Shown: piece after piece, positions 46,305 to 57,095 of the stretch | Layout of the letters: each line of letters opens with the position of its first letter | Position numbering within the stretch: the first letter of the stretch is position 1 | Translations under genes and position numbers: made by a program | Source of the DNA: Selaginella moellendorffii | Taxonomy: Eukaryota > Streptophyta > Lycopodiopsida > Selaginellales > Selaginellaceae | NCBI RefSeq assembly: GCF_000143415.4 | Contig: NW_003314298.1 | Span: 495,505-559,504 of the forward strand | DNA: 64,000 nt | Direction: 5' to 3' | The notes under the pieces: generated by a model | Database searches by the model: none | The model's input: only the letters and a program-made list of their open reading frames with translations | Told to the model about the DNA's origin: nothing

Positions 46305-47765
46305 TCAGTGACCAGTGATCTCCTCTGCCGATGATCGGTGATGGTGTTTGTCTCTACCCATTAACCATTGCAGCGTTCTCCTCGCAATCGACACGGTGGT
46401 CATTGATGATGTCGCAGAGCCCGTACTCTTCATCTCCGCGTTCGTACTACACACCGACGCCTGGTCCCAACTGCATACCGCCGCGGTACCACCGGTACCG
46501 CCAGCGGTACTACCCTGCTGCTCGTGCGAGCTTCCCCTGTTCTTCCACCACCACACCGCCGGCTGCTGCGGCTCCTCGTGCTGCTGCTGCCCTTGATCCA
46601 CATTCAGCCGGAACGAGAAGGATTTCACCTTGTCCGAATCGAAGCTCTTATCGCCTACGCTGCTGGGCGCCTTGGAGTTCCTCCTCCACGGCGCCCAGCT
46701 CAGGAACGATGACGCCCGCGACGTACCGCCGGCCGCTAGCATTGGTCGCGGATCAATGTCGATGGTGACCCACGGACTGCCGCCCTCGCGCTCGGGTATA
46801 CACTCGGACAGTGCCGCGCGGTGCCCGGGCGTACCGCGCGGCGGCGGCGGCCACTTTCTGTGCATGGGCGTCGGCGCAATCACCACCAGTGCGACTTGCT
46901 GCTGCTCTCCTCCTCCCGCGCCGCCAGTGGATGGATCCAGGACGTATTCGTAGGATCCCATGGAGTAGGATCGCCGGCTCAGCGCCGCGGTCTCGGAGGG
47001 CGCTGCCGATTCTTCTCCCGAGTTTGCTGCCGCTGGGCAGAAGCGCCCGAGCTTGACTGGCACCACTCGCAGCGATTCCTGGCGGCCGCCCGCGAGATCT
47101 AGCGATCCTCCCACGCCTCCCTCCTCGGCCATGGAGGACTCGGCCCCAAAGCTGGCGGCGCTGACGCTGCTACTGGCGCCGAAGGACTCGACCCTCATAC
47201 CGCCCAGTACCGCCGCGGTACAGCCTGAGCTGGAGGCGTCGGGCACGAGGCTGCAGCGGCACAGCGGGCAAGTGGAGTGGGACAGCAGCCAAGTGTCGAT
47301 GCATTCGATGTGGAAGGCGTGGCTGCACTTGGGGAGGAGGCGCAAACGATCGTCGCCGGAAAACTCGTTGAGGCATACCGCGCAGTCCGCCCCCTCCTTG
47401 AGGCCGCGTACCGCGCGGTACAGGAAGACGGGCAGCGCGTCGATGAATGCCTGCTCTACGCCCGAGTCGTGGAGGTGGAAGAGGTGCTGGAGCTGGCCCT
47501 GGAGCGAGTTGAGCGACCCACTGCTGTTGTTCCGCCGCGAGAGGCCATTGTTGGTGGATGCCGATGGGCGAGCGAAGCAGCGCGCGAGGAGATGGAGGAA
47601 TCCCGAGAGGAAGAACACCACCGTGATGAGAACGATGATGACGACGACACTGGGGCTGAGCTGCGGCGTGCCGCTGGCGGCGCCGGCGGTACCGCCCGCG
47701 GTACCCGCGCCGGAAGGGCTGCTCGTCTCTGGATCGAGGTCCCGGATGCTGAAGGAGAGTGGCAT
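46305..47765 (-). CDS. ATL-family RING-H2 E3 ubiquitin ligase
   Basis: An intronless frame of 486 residues, as is usual for ATL genes. Order: a Ser/Gly-rich start, one transmembrane helix (SVVVIIVLITVVFFLSGFLH), a basic stretch, the GLD-like motif (IDALPVFLYRAV), and a RING-H2 finger CAVC...KCSHAFHIEC...CPLC with the expected C-X2-C-X15-C-X-H-X2-H-X2-C-X10-C-X2-C spacing and the conserved Trp (DTWLL). A long low-complexity C-terminal half follows with Ser, Gly and Gln runs. Membrane-anchored ATLs add ubiquitin to defence and stress proteins; the target here is unknown. The length resembles the longer ATL46/ATL65 type. GC-rich coding DNA produces long shadow frames on the plus strand. Confidence 0.93.
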   Translation of the reverse strand: MPLSFSIRDLDPETSSPSGAGTAGGTAGAASGTPQLSPSVVVIIVLITVVFFLSGFLHLLARCFARPSASTNNGLSRRNNSSGSLNSLQGQLQHLFHLHDSGVEQAFIDALPVFLYRAVRGLKEGADCAVCLNEFSGDDRLRLLPKCSHAFHIECIDTWLLSHSTCPLCRCSLVPDASSSGCTAAVLGGMRVESFGASSSVSAASFGAESSMAEEGGVGGSLDLAGGRQESLRVVPVKLGRFCPAAANSGEESAAPSETAALSRRSYSMGSYEYVLDPSTGGAGGGEQQQVALVVIAPTPMHRKWPPPPRGTPGHRAALSECIPEREGGSPWVTIDIDPRPMLAAGGTSRASSFLSWAPWRRNSKAPSSVGDKSFDSDKVKSFSFRLNVDQGQQQHEEPQQPAVWWWKNRGSSHEQQGSTAGGTGGTAAVCSWDQASVCSTNAEMKSTGSATSSMTTVSIARRTLQWLMGRDKHHHRSSAEEITGH

Positions 47766-48324
47766 GACTGGCGACGCATGAATCGACCCAGATGGGCGAA
47801 TCGAGAGAGGAGACTACCCAACAGCGCGATTCCAGTGAAGATCACAGCTTCTCACCGGCATTTCGATCTTCTGGAGCGAATTCCCCCCTTTTCCATCCTA
47901 CCCAGTGGGGAGAAACCAATCAAGCTAGCGTAGATCTATCCCAGCCTACCAATGTCGATCGGATCGATCTAGCGCGTGCTCCTCCTGGGAATTCTGGTTG
48001 CGGCATTGCGATCCATCCAATCCAGTGATGCATTCAACCCAGCTGCTGGCTGGAATCTCTGGCCACAGTAGGTGGGTTTGTTGTAGAACATTCATTGCCC
48101 TCCCCTGCAAATCTGGAAACAAACAAAAAGAAATTTCTTCCTGTGAGAGGGCAAAAATCTCTCCTTCACTCCTCCATCGCCCTCTCTCAATCTCGCTCGC
48201 TCGCTCGCTCGAATTGACCAGTAGGAGAAAGAACGAGACGAGAGAGAGAGAAAGCTTTAATTCGAGCAGAGCATGCGATTTTAGGGCAGGGCTCCCACGT
48301 CGTCGTGGAGTTCGACGTGGCGCG
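47766..48324. promoter_or_regulatory. ATL upstream region
   Basis: The segment upstream of the minus-strand ATL start contains a CTCGCTCGCTCGCTCG run near 48200 and a purine run GAGAGAGAGAAAG near 48243. A short plus-strand frame (47998-48456) matches nothing. Confidence 0.45.
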
Positions 48325-49662
48325 CGGTGGATGCCACGTGGCGGGTTTGGCGGGCAGTCGTGTCACTGCAATTCAAAAAAACAGGAGGGTGCTTTCAGTT
48401 CAGACATGAAGAGCATTCAATGCAAACGCTGCCTTTCCCAAAAAATCATAAAATAAAGATTTAAAAGCAACGTTTTGTTTGATCGTTGGTGAGTACCTAA
48501 GTTGTCAAATCCTTGCTTAGAATCTGGGAATTTATTTTGATGACATGAGCAAAAATTCGGAGCTCAATCTTCCCAAGACTTTTCCAAATGCCAGAGTGAG
48601 GTGATCATTGGATACCCAAAGCAATTTTACTAGTACTACGGTAGAAATTAAGAACCGAGGTTTTTTCTGTTTATTCCCACAAGTTCCTCGTTTCTTGCCC
48701 TTTGTTCGCAACGCTAGACAAGGAGTGATTTTTGGAGGGAAGTTTGCAACTCCAAGCCACTTGATTGATTTAACCAGACAAGAACTATCTCTTTGCTTAG
48801 AATATGGTCATCTTTGCCTTAACGAATATTCCTAGAATATCCAGCTATAGTTTAGGAACAAAATTTCATACTTTAATTCTTTTATAATCCTGTTTTATAC
48901 TAATTTACAAGAATTATATACCTCAATTTTATTTCATGCTTCTACACCATACCACGATTTATAGCCCCAAAAGTATATATGGTTTCCATAGAGATTTTAG
49001 AAAAACTAAAGGTGAAAAGGATATATCACAAATATCCAAGTCTATACCTCAATCTAATTATTGATTTTCTTAGTTAGTTAGATAACCACCTAATAAACAC
49101 CAAAAGCCATTCCGGTTATTAAGTGGTTATTCCATTTTTCCCTGAAAATGGCAGGTAGGCAGCAGATTTCTCCATTATACATGGTAGGTTTTAATTTGTA
49201 TACCTAAGAAAGTTTTAAGATAACTGAGCAAAATGCCTAATTAAGTAAATAAGGAGAGCCCTAGTTTTAGTGAGAATATTACTATCAAATCAATGTAAAA
49301 TACTTCTCTATAGTTATTTGTATTGAATAATTTCTCTCAAATATTCCCAGAAAACTCTATGCCTATGATAATATAAATTTTATTCTAATTATATAATATA
49401 AAATATACAACTTATTTATAATGCTAAATTTATAGCTTGTATTAATTAAAATCTTGTTTTTTTTTTCATTTGTGCAACTTCTTTTGTTCATATTATTAAG
49501 GACAGAATGTAAATATTCTTGATAGTTCTTAGGGTAATCATTCAAAAGTGACATGATAGTTTTAAGAAGAATCATTTATATTAATTATGTAATTACATTA
49601 GTATTTAAAGATAATTAGGTTACTTTATAATGTATTATCTATTCTCATTTTATTTCTTACTT

Positions 49663-49941
49663 ATGGCTGGGAAAAATGTTCTATATATGATGAGTTTACT
49701 TTTTCTTTTTATATTAACTTTTATTTTTATAGCTAAAAGTGCACCACTAAAAACATGTGGTGAACATTGTGAAACAGATGATGAATGCAAGGATCAAATT
49801 GCATGTGTTGATAAAATTTGCCAAGATGATCCAGATATGGATACTAATCCTTGTCCAAATATAGGTAAGAAAATTTCACCACCTCCATTTGATACTTTAT
49901 CTCCTCCTGATGAGGATTTAACTCCTCCCAATTTTAAATAA
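49663..49941 (+). CDS. Secreted cysteine-rich peptide, copy 1
   Basis: An intronless frame of 92 residues starting at MAGKNVLYMM. The first 27 residues form a hydrophobic signal peptide (LLFLFILTFIFIAKSA). The mature part has six Cys in the order C-X3-C-X5-C-X5-C-X4-C-X10-C, is acidic (many Asp and Glu), and ends in a proline-rich tail (SPPPFDTLSPPDEDLTPP). The signal-peptide style recalls legume nodule-specific cysteine-rich peptides and other plant cysteine-rich peptides, but the spacing is not one I can assign. Codon use is AT-rich like its surroundings. Preservation of an identical frame in a second copy supports a real gene. The role is unknown; defence or signalling in the apoplast is a guess. 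Confidence 0.7.
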   Translation: MAGKNVLYMMSLLFLFILTFIFIAKSAPLKTCGEHCETDDECKDQIACVDKICQDDPDMDTNPCPNIGKKISPPPFDTLSPPDEDLTPPNFK

Positions 49942-50739
49942 ATGTAATGCTAAGAACCTTACCAAATAAAATAAAATAAAATAAAAATTATGTTATTCAA
50001 GTTAGTGTATTGATTAATGCATGTTGCTTTAGTCAATTTATATCAGATAACTTTTAAAAAATTCAAGGAATTTAAAATTGATTATTTTGTGAATTTTTTT
50101 TTTAAAATGTGTTAAATTATAATTTATTCCTAATAATAGTAATTTGTTAGCTAATTTAAGTTTTAGGTATATCTTGAATATATTCAAAAACACCTCAATC
50201 TAACAATTGTGATTTTTCCACTATGAAACCTTCTCTAATTCATTGATAATCACTTAGTTAATAATATTATAATTATTTTTTAAATTTCCTCTCAATTCTC
50301 AATTTAGGACCAACCACCCTTCTGATCTTATAAATTTAGCAAACTCTAAAAGTTTATTATGTTAGTTTCATATATTAGTTCTTTGTTAGCTATAGTTTTA
50401 TTAATTTTAATACAAGTTTTTATAATAAGAAATTTTGTTATGGGAATAGCAATATTAATTAGGGTTAGACCCCTTATCATATACATGAACCAAATTTAGT
50501 TTAAATGAATAATTTGTGAGACACAAATCCCTAAGCCCTAAAGTGGAGCAGAAAAAGCACCATATTTTAGTAGTCAAAGCAAAAGTCTAATAAATGTAAT
50601 ATGTTTAGACCAAAGGCTCTAACTTAAAAAGTTGAGAATAGAAGTGAAATCCCAAAATAAGTGCCCAAGGAATGAGCTTCTAAAAAGGGACACAAGAAGG
50701 ACTAACACATGGCAAGTGTCATGATACATGGAAATGTCA

Positions 50740-50940
50740 AAAACAAAGAGTCCGAAAAGGAATCCAAGATACAGTGCAAAAAAGAGTTCAAGATGGAGTC
50801 CAAAAAGGAATTTGAGATGGAGTTTGAGAAAGAGTTTGAGATGGAGTTCGATATAAACCCCAGATGGAGTTTGATATGGACTTAGAGTCCGAGACCAAGT
50901 CTGAGTTCGAGTTCGAGTCGAGTCTGAGTCCAAAGGGTGA
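50740..50940. repeat. Purine-rich minisatellite (GAGATGGAGTTC-type)
   Basis: Imperfect short units GAG(T/A)(T/C)(C/T)GA(G/A) and GAGATGGAGTT follow each other for about 200 bp. It is the counterpart of the longer array at 55780-56290. Confidence 0.75.
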
Positions 50941-50984
50941 AAGCCTAAAGTGATTGTCTCCCAAACCCTAGTGTGGCGAATTTG

Positions 50985-51475
50985 ACTTCAGGTATCAAAA
51001 GTTACCTGTTGGCCAATCCTTATGGACACTCTTTTCTTACTGCCATGACAGTAGGAGGTAAGTATTGCTAGACCCTTTATCAGTCCCTCTTGTGCTAGTG
51101 GAGTTAAGTGGGCATTTCGAGTGTACTTAGACCGGACGAGCATAAGGACAGAATTCCTACGTGCTATTAGCTAAACACATTTAGCCCGATAAGGAGTTTC
51201 TGTCTCATTGTGTCTTGCACTGGCTAGTGATAATAACCCTCCTATATTGAGACTAGTCCCTCAATATTGCTGGATAATAGCTTACTATGTCTGCCAAACA
51301 CCCTTACTATTATGCCCTTTGTGTTAGTTTTATTTCGGTCCTAAATTCTATTTGTGGAAAGTGTCCAGATTTGCTCATTTGGCATATCTACAGAATGTAA
51401 AGATTGTCTTGAACACAATGGTGTTCATCCCGTGTCCAAATTCACAATCTAAGGATATTCCATATTTAGTAAATT
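50985..51475. repeat. Repeated block shared with 61492-61985
   Basis: Collinear match including TTACTGCCATGACAGTAGGAG and GTCCAGATTTGCTCATTTGG at roughly 85 percent identity. Non-coding; probably part of a large decayed retroelement. Confidence 0.75.
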
Positions 51476-51550
51476 TCAAGCTTGTCCCAGAGACTAACTC
51501 CTAATACTAAGGGATGCTTGAAGTGAAAGCCCAAAGCGTGTGTTCCTCAA

Positions 51551-51770
51551 GGGGGGGGGGGGATGTGGGATAGTAGGGATAGTGGGTAGGTCAGGCATGC
51601 CTGACCAATTGAAGGCATAGTCTAGTTCCCATTTGTGTGCTTGTCCTTGTTCTATGTCCGACTTGGGCCTAAGCCCAAGTTCCATTCCATACTAGCTGGT
51701 GGAGTACCCATGTCCTTGCATTAGGCCAGAGATATGCCGAAATAGCGCCAGACTCCGTTTGGCTTCGTTT
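51551..51770 (+). mobile_element. LTR-like sequence preceded by a polypurine tract
   Basis: A run of 12 G (51551-51562) is followed directly by TGTGGGATAG, the expected arrangement of a polypurine tract and the start of a 3' LTR. A diverged copy of the first 170 bp lies at 17990-18165. The LTR appears truncated at 51771, where a repeat block shared with 59334 begins. Confidence 0.5.
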
Positions 51771-53283
51771 GGTTATCAAAATTGGGGAAGTAATTCTCAA
51801 GTGTTCAAAAAAATGGCTTTGAACAAAAGTTAATGGTTGAGGACTTACATGCTTATGCATTAAACCATATTACGCTCGTCAGGTGACTTGCTAAGCGAGA
51901 TTAACAAGTCAGGGGAGCAAAGACTTTAGTTAAAGGTATTGGCTCCAAAAGGGATGGCCCATGGGGCTAAATATACATGATCATAGACTTGTTAAATGAG
52001 AGGATTTGGCAGTTTGAAGAAACTAAGTTCCTAAACTATGATCTATAGTGCACATTAAGTATAAATTGGTGCATTGGCGTAAGGAGTCACGCCAAACATT
52101 CTTAGTGATACTACTTGTAGATGCATATACGAAAGTTGGGTTTGAGTCATAACTTTGTAATGCTTGGGTTTGAGTCCCAACTCACTAAGGGCATGGTGAT
52201 GGTTTGAAATATGAAGACACTTATTTTTTAGTGGTTATAGACTCTCAATAAGGAGATTGGTTTGAGCACACTACCAAGTGGGGGATGCCTTGAAGTCGTG
52301 ATGCACAGTTAAATTGTTTAGTGTGAAAGCTTGGCATATCTAACTTGAATAACTTTGGTGCAAGTGGCATCAAGGACATAGATGAAATAAAGACACCCAA
52401 TCTCAGTTGTCATGGACCCTTAGCCAAAAGGGTTGGCTTGGGTGCATTGCTAAGTGTGGGGGATGCCCCTAGGGTCATGGTTAACAACTTAAAAGTTTGG
52501 AAAACGTAATATTGATTAGCAAATCTATTAAAGTGTTAAGATGAGATCACTAAGTGATTTTATGGTTAAACAAGGATAAAGCCCTTGTGACATTAAGGAA
52601 TAATGTTCCTAGTTCAAATTATTGATTTAAACTATTGGTAATAATATAACTTGGTCAAGGTGACCAAGTGGAAAGGACACCTAAGAGAAATGAGTTATAG
52701 CAATACAATAGTATTGTGAGTCCAAGAAAATAGTCTCTAAAGAAAGACCTATACATAAGTCGCAAAATTGGCCCGTGGATAGAGCCCACAACAGATAATG
52801 CTGGAAAAAATTACTAAGGGTGAACACCTTTTGGACTTAGTGAAACAAAGCTTTTACTACGAAACCAAAAAGATATCACGAATATGGAAGTAGTGATCCT
52901 AAATTGTTTAGTACAATAATCAAAGGATAGTAGTAAAAGACTAATCACCAAGAATGGGTTATGGAAATTATTAAAAGGAATCCAAATAACAAAGTTATGT
53001 CAAGAACACTCATGTGTTAGATGCTAACAGATTATGGAAAATGAAATATGTTTTTGAAAATAAATTCCCAAATGCTCCAATTTGGCAAACGTGAAAGCTC
53101 CAAAAGATGGAGTGGCAAAATAGCCAAATGATAAAGCCATGAATAACATTATAAGTGGAATTTAGTGCCAAGGGTGGCACGAAATAAAAGTATTAGTGTG
53201 ACCAACACGTGGTGGGTGATGATATAACCACTAAGGAGTCCAAGGCTAAAGTCAATACGGATGGACAAATGGGGTAACTTGGT
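51771..53283. repeat. Repeated block shared with 59334-60846
   Basis: About 1.5 kb of collinear match, starting TTATCAAAATTGGGGAAGTA and ending GGGTAACTTGGTG, at well over 90 percent identity by eye. There is no intact frame. It abuts the copy 2 cysteine-rich block at 53287. Confidence 0.85.
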
Positions 53284-54557
53284 GGTGGAGCCATGTGGCG
53301 GGTTTGGCAGGTAGTCGTGTCACTACAATTCAAAAAAACAGGAGGGTGCTTTCAGTTCAGACATGAAGAGCATTCAATGCAAACGCTGCCTTTCCCAAAA
53401 AATTATAAAATAAAGATTTAAAAGCAACGTTTTGTTTGATCGTTGGTGAGTACCTAAGTTGTCAAATCCTTGCTTAGAATCTGGGAATTTATTTTGATGA
53501 CATGAGCAAAATTCAGAGCTCAATCTTCCCAAGACTTTTCCAAATGCCAGAGTGAGGTGATCATTGGATACACAAAGCAATTTTACTAGTACTATAGGTT
53601 ACGGTAGAAATTAAGAACTGAGGTATTTTCTGTTTATTCCCACAAGTTCCTCGTTTCTTGCCCTTTGTTCACAACGCTCCAGACAAGGAGTGATTTTTGG
53701 AGGGAAGTTTGCAACTTCAAGCTAACCAGACAAGAACTATCTCATATGGTCACTTTGCCTTAACGAATATTCCTAGAATATTCAGTTATATTTTAGGAAC
53801 AAAATTTTATACTTTAATTCTTTTATAATCCTGGTCTACTTAGAATTATATACCTCAATCTTATTTCATGCTTCTACACCATACCTAAAAGTATACATGG
53901 TTTTTAGAAAAACTAAAGGTGAAAAGAATATATCACGAATATCCAAGTATATCCTATACCTCAATCTAATGATTGATTTTCTTATTAGTTATTTAGATAA
54001 CCACCTAATAAACACCAAAAACCATTCCGGTGATTAAGTGGTTATTCCATTTTTCCCTGAAAATGGCAGGTAGGCAGCACATTTCTCCATTATACATGTC
54101 AGGTTTTAATTTGTATACCTAAGAAAGTTCAAAATGCCTAATTAAGTAAATAAGGAGAGCCCTAGTTTTAGTAAGAATATTACTATCAAATCAAAGTAAA
54201 ATACTTCTCTATAGTTCTTTGTATTGAATAATTTCTTTCAAATATTCCCAGAAAACTCTATGCCTATGATAATATAAAATTTATTCTAATTATATAATAT
54301 AAAATATACAACTTGTTTATAATGCTAAATGTATAGCTTGTACTAATTAATATCTTTTTTTTATTTGTGCAACTTCTTTTGTTCATATTATTAAGGACAG
54401 AATGTAAATATTCTTGATAGTTCTTAGGGTAATCATTCAAAAGTTACATGATAGTTTTAAGAAGAATCATTTATATTGATTATGTAATTACTTTCGTATT
54501 TAAAGACAATTAGGTTACTTTATAGTATATTATCTATTCTCATTTTATTTCTTACTT

Positions 54558-54836
54558 ATGGCTAGAAAAAATGTTCTATATATTATGACTTTACTTTTTC
54601 TTTTTATATTAACTTTTATTTTTATAGCTAAAAGTGCACCACTAAAAACATGTGGTGAACATTGTGAAACAGATGATGAATGCAAGGATCAAATTGCATG
54701 TGTTGATAAAATTTGCCAAGATGATCCAGATATGGATACTAATCCTTGTCCAAATATAGGTAAGAAAATTTCACCACCTCCATTTGATACTTTATCTCCT
54801 CCTGATGAGGATTTAACTCCTCCCAATTTTAAATAA
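54558..54836 (+). CDS. Secreted cysteine-rich peptide, copy 2
   Basis: A 92-residue frame starting MARKNVLYIM. It differs from copy 1 only at three residues of the signal peptide (Gly3 to Arg, Met9 to Ile, Ser11 to Thr). The mature six-Cys part and proline-rich tail are identical, as are all third codon positions and about 150 nt of 3' UTR. The signal peptide, six-Cys spacing and acidic character are as described for copy 1 at 49663. Identity at silent and untranslated sites points to recent gene conversion and not only to selection on the protein. Confidence 0.7.
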   Translation: MARKNVLYIMTLLFLFILTFIFIAKSAPLKTCGEHCETDDECKDQIACVDKICQDDPDMDTNPCPNIGKKISPPPFDTLSPPDEDLTPPNFK

Positions 54837-55779
54837 ATGTAATGCTAAGAACCTTACCAAATAAAATAAAATAAAATAAAAATTATGTTATTCAAGTTAG
54901 TGTATTGATTAATGCATGTTGCTTTAGTCAATTTATATCAGATAACTTTTAAAAAATTCAAGGAATTTAAAATTGATTATTTTGTGAAATTTTCTTTTAA
55001 AATGTACCAAATTATAATTCAATCCTAATAATAATAATTTTTTAGCTAATTTAAAATTTTGGTATATCTTGAATATTTTAAAAAACACTTCAATCTAAAA
55101 ATTGTGAATTTTCCACTATTAAACCTTCTCTAATTCATTGATAATCACTTAGTTAATAATATTTCAAATTTTTTCAAATTTCCTCTCAATTCTCAATTTA
55201 GGACCAACCACCCTTCTGACCTTATGAATTTACCAAACTCTAAAAGTTTATTACATTAGTTTCATATATTAGTTTTTTTTTAGCTATAGTTTTATTAATT
55301 TTAATACAAGTTTTAGTAACTCAGGATAAGCAAAGCCTTGGAAGCTAGCCTCAAACGATACCATGCCTACAAGAGTGCCAAGAGCAGCGAAGACTAGACC
55401 ATAGCAATCCTGGAGAATGCATTTCTGACCTAGTTTTTGGGACAGAAAGCACCATTGAAATAAGCTGTAATCATAGGAGTGTCCTCTTCTCATATACAAG
55501 AATGGATGAACTAAATTTCATTTAAATGAATAACCTGTGAGACAAAAATCCTTAAGCCCCAAAGTGGAGAAAAAAAGTACCATATGGTAGTGGTCGAAGT
55601 GAAAGTCTAATAAACATAACATATTTGGACTAAAGGCTCTGATTTGAAAAATCAAGAGTAAGAATGCAACTCTAGAAAAAGTGCTTGAGGAATGAGTATG
55701 AAATAATTGGTGAATGAGTATCTAAAAAAGGACATAAGGAGGATTGACATATGGCAAGTGTCATAATGCATGGAAGTGT

Positions 55780-56290
55780 AAAAAATGAGTTTGAAAAGGA
55801 GTCTGAGAAAGAATCTGAGATAAAGTCCAAAAAGGAGTACAAAATGGAGTCTAAGAAAGAATTTGAGATGGAGTTCAAGAAGGAGTTTGAGATAGAGTCC
55901 AATATAGACCCGAGATAGAGTCTGATATGGACCTGAGATGGAGTCTAATATGGACCCGAGATGGACCCGAGATGGAGTCTAATATAGATCCGAGATGGAC
56001 CCGAGATGAAGTTTAATATGGATCCGAGATGGACCCAAGATGGAGTTTAAGATGGAGTTCAAGATGGATCTTATGAGATGGACTCGAGATGGAATTTGAG
56101 ATGCACTGGAGATGGAGTTTGAGGTCAAGTCCAAGATGGACCTTAAATGGAGTCTAAGGTTGAGGCCAAGAAAGAGACTGAGACTGAGATTGAGATTGAA
56201 ACCAAGACCAAGATCGAGACCGAGTTCGAGACCAAGTTCAAGAATAAGTCTGAGTTCGAGTCTGAGTCTAAGTCTGAGCTCGAGGGTGAA
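55780..56290. repeat. Expanded purine-rich minisatellite
   Basis: Units of GAGATGGACCCGAGATGGAG type, then GAGTCTGAG and GAGACTGAGATTGAG, run for about 500 bp against about 200 bp in copy 1. Open frames across it (56112-56378) encode only simple Arg/Ser/Leu runs and are not genes. Confidence 0.75.
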
Positions 56291-56393
56291 AGCCCAAAGC
56301 GATTGTCTCCTAGACCCTGAGGGGTTTGGTGAGCTCCAAAAGTATAATAAGGGGATAACTCTAATAGAGTCAATTTAGCCAGGAAAGGCTAAT

Positions 56394-57095
56394 GGGTGAT
56401 AATATAACCATTAAGGAGTCAAATAAAGATGGACAAATGGGGTAATTTGGTAAAGTGTTTAAGAGCTGGCTCTAGCTCTTCCAAAAGATCAAATGGTCAA
56501 TGCTCTAATCCAAGTGTGAGTGGCACTACCTATTTAGATACTTGGTGTGGCTCATCAGAACTTTATTCTAGCCACATGGATAGGGCACCCAAAGGCACAA
56601 GATGGAGAGAGTACTCACAAGGCTCGTGTAAGAGCATAGTGTTTTAAAATGTTATCCTAAAGTTCTACATTGTGGAAAGGAAGAGGAGCAATCTTCTTGT
56701 GTAGTAACCAAGGATGCAATCATATGGCAAGTAAATCCCAAAGGTTAATAAGATGTAGTGGTTGGCCGTCAGGCCCTAACACAGTAGTAATGTTGGTGAA
56801 CACGGCCAAGGACGAAGAAAAACTTGGTGTGGATTGAAAAAGGAATGTTGGGGAAAGTTGTTCCTCATGTTTCTAGCCATCCTAAGGATGTTAAGAAGTG
56901 GTTCTAGGATGACCATTTATGGATGGATGGCTTAATGTTTGAGAGACAGGACTATGGCATAAGTGGCCTAGAACTACTAATGAGACAAAGATAAATGGAC
57001 ATGGCTTTAGTATAACATACTGGTATATCAAAAGTACCTTTGGTGTATTGATCATGGGATCAAATACGTAGAGTACTTAAATCAAGTGCAAAGAC
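56394..57095. repeat. Repeated block shared with 60783-61483
   Basis: Collinear match including GGACAAATGGGGTAA and GTGAGTGGCACTACCTA. Non-coding. Confidence 0.7.

Larger units (their letters stand above)
48325..50985. repeat. Duplicated block, copy 1
   Basis: Matches 53287-56340 collinearly, from GTGGCGGGTTTGG through the cysteine-rich peptide gene and on to a purine-rich repeat. Flanks differ by several percent with small indels, while 49695-50093 is identical to 54590-54988. Copy 1 runs on from the ATL promoter without a break, so it is probably the original position. Confidence 0.85.
53287..56340. repeat. Duplicated block, copy 2
   Basis: Counterpart of 48325-50985. Small deletions and substitutions separate the copies outside the 399-nt identical core. 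An extra 150-bp insert near 55320-55480 and a longer purine minisatellite make it larger. Confidence 0.85.

Noticed and set aside
46331-47933. Several long plus-strand frames
   Set aside because: They are antisense shadows of the ATL gene caused by its GC-rich low-complexity coding sequence.
56112-56378. Arg/Leu/Ser-repeat protein
   Set aside because: It is a translation of the purine-rich minisatellite.
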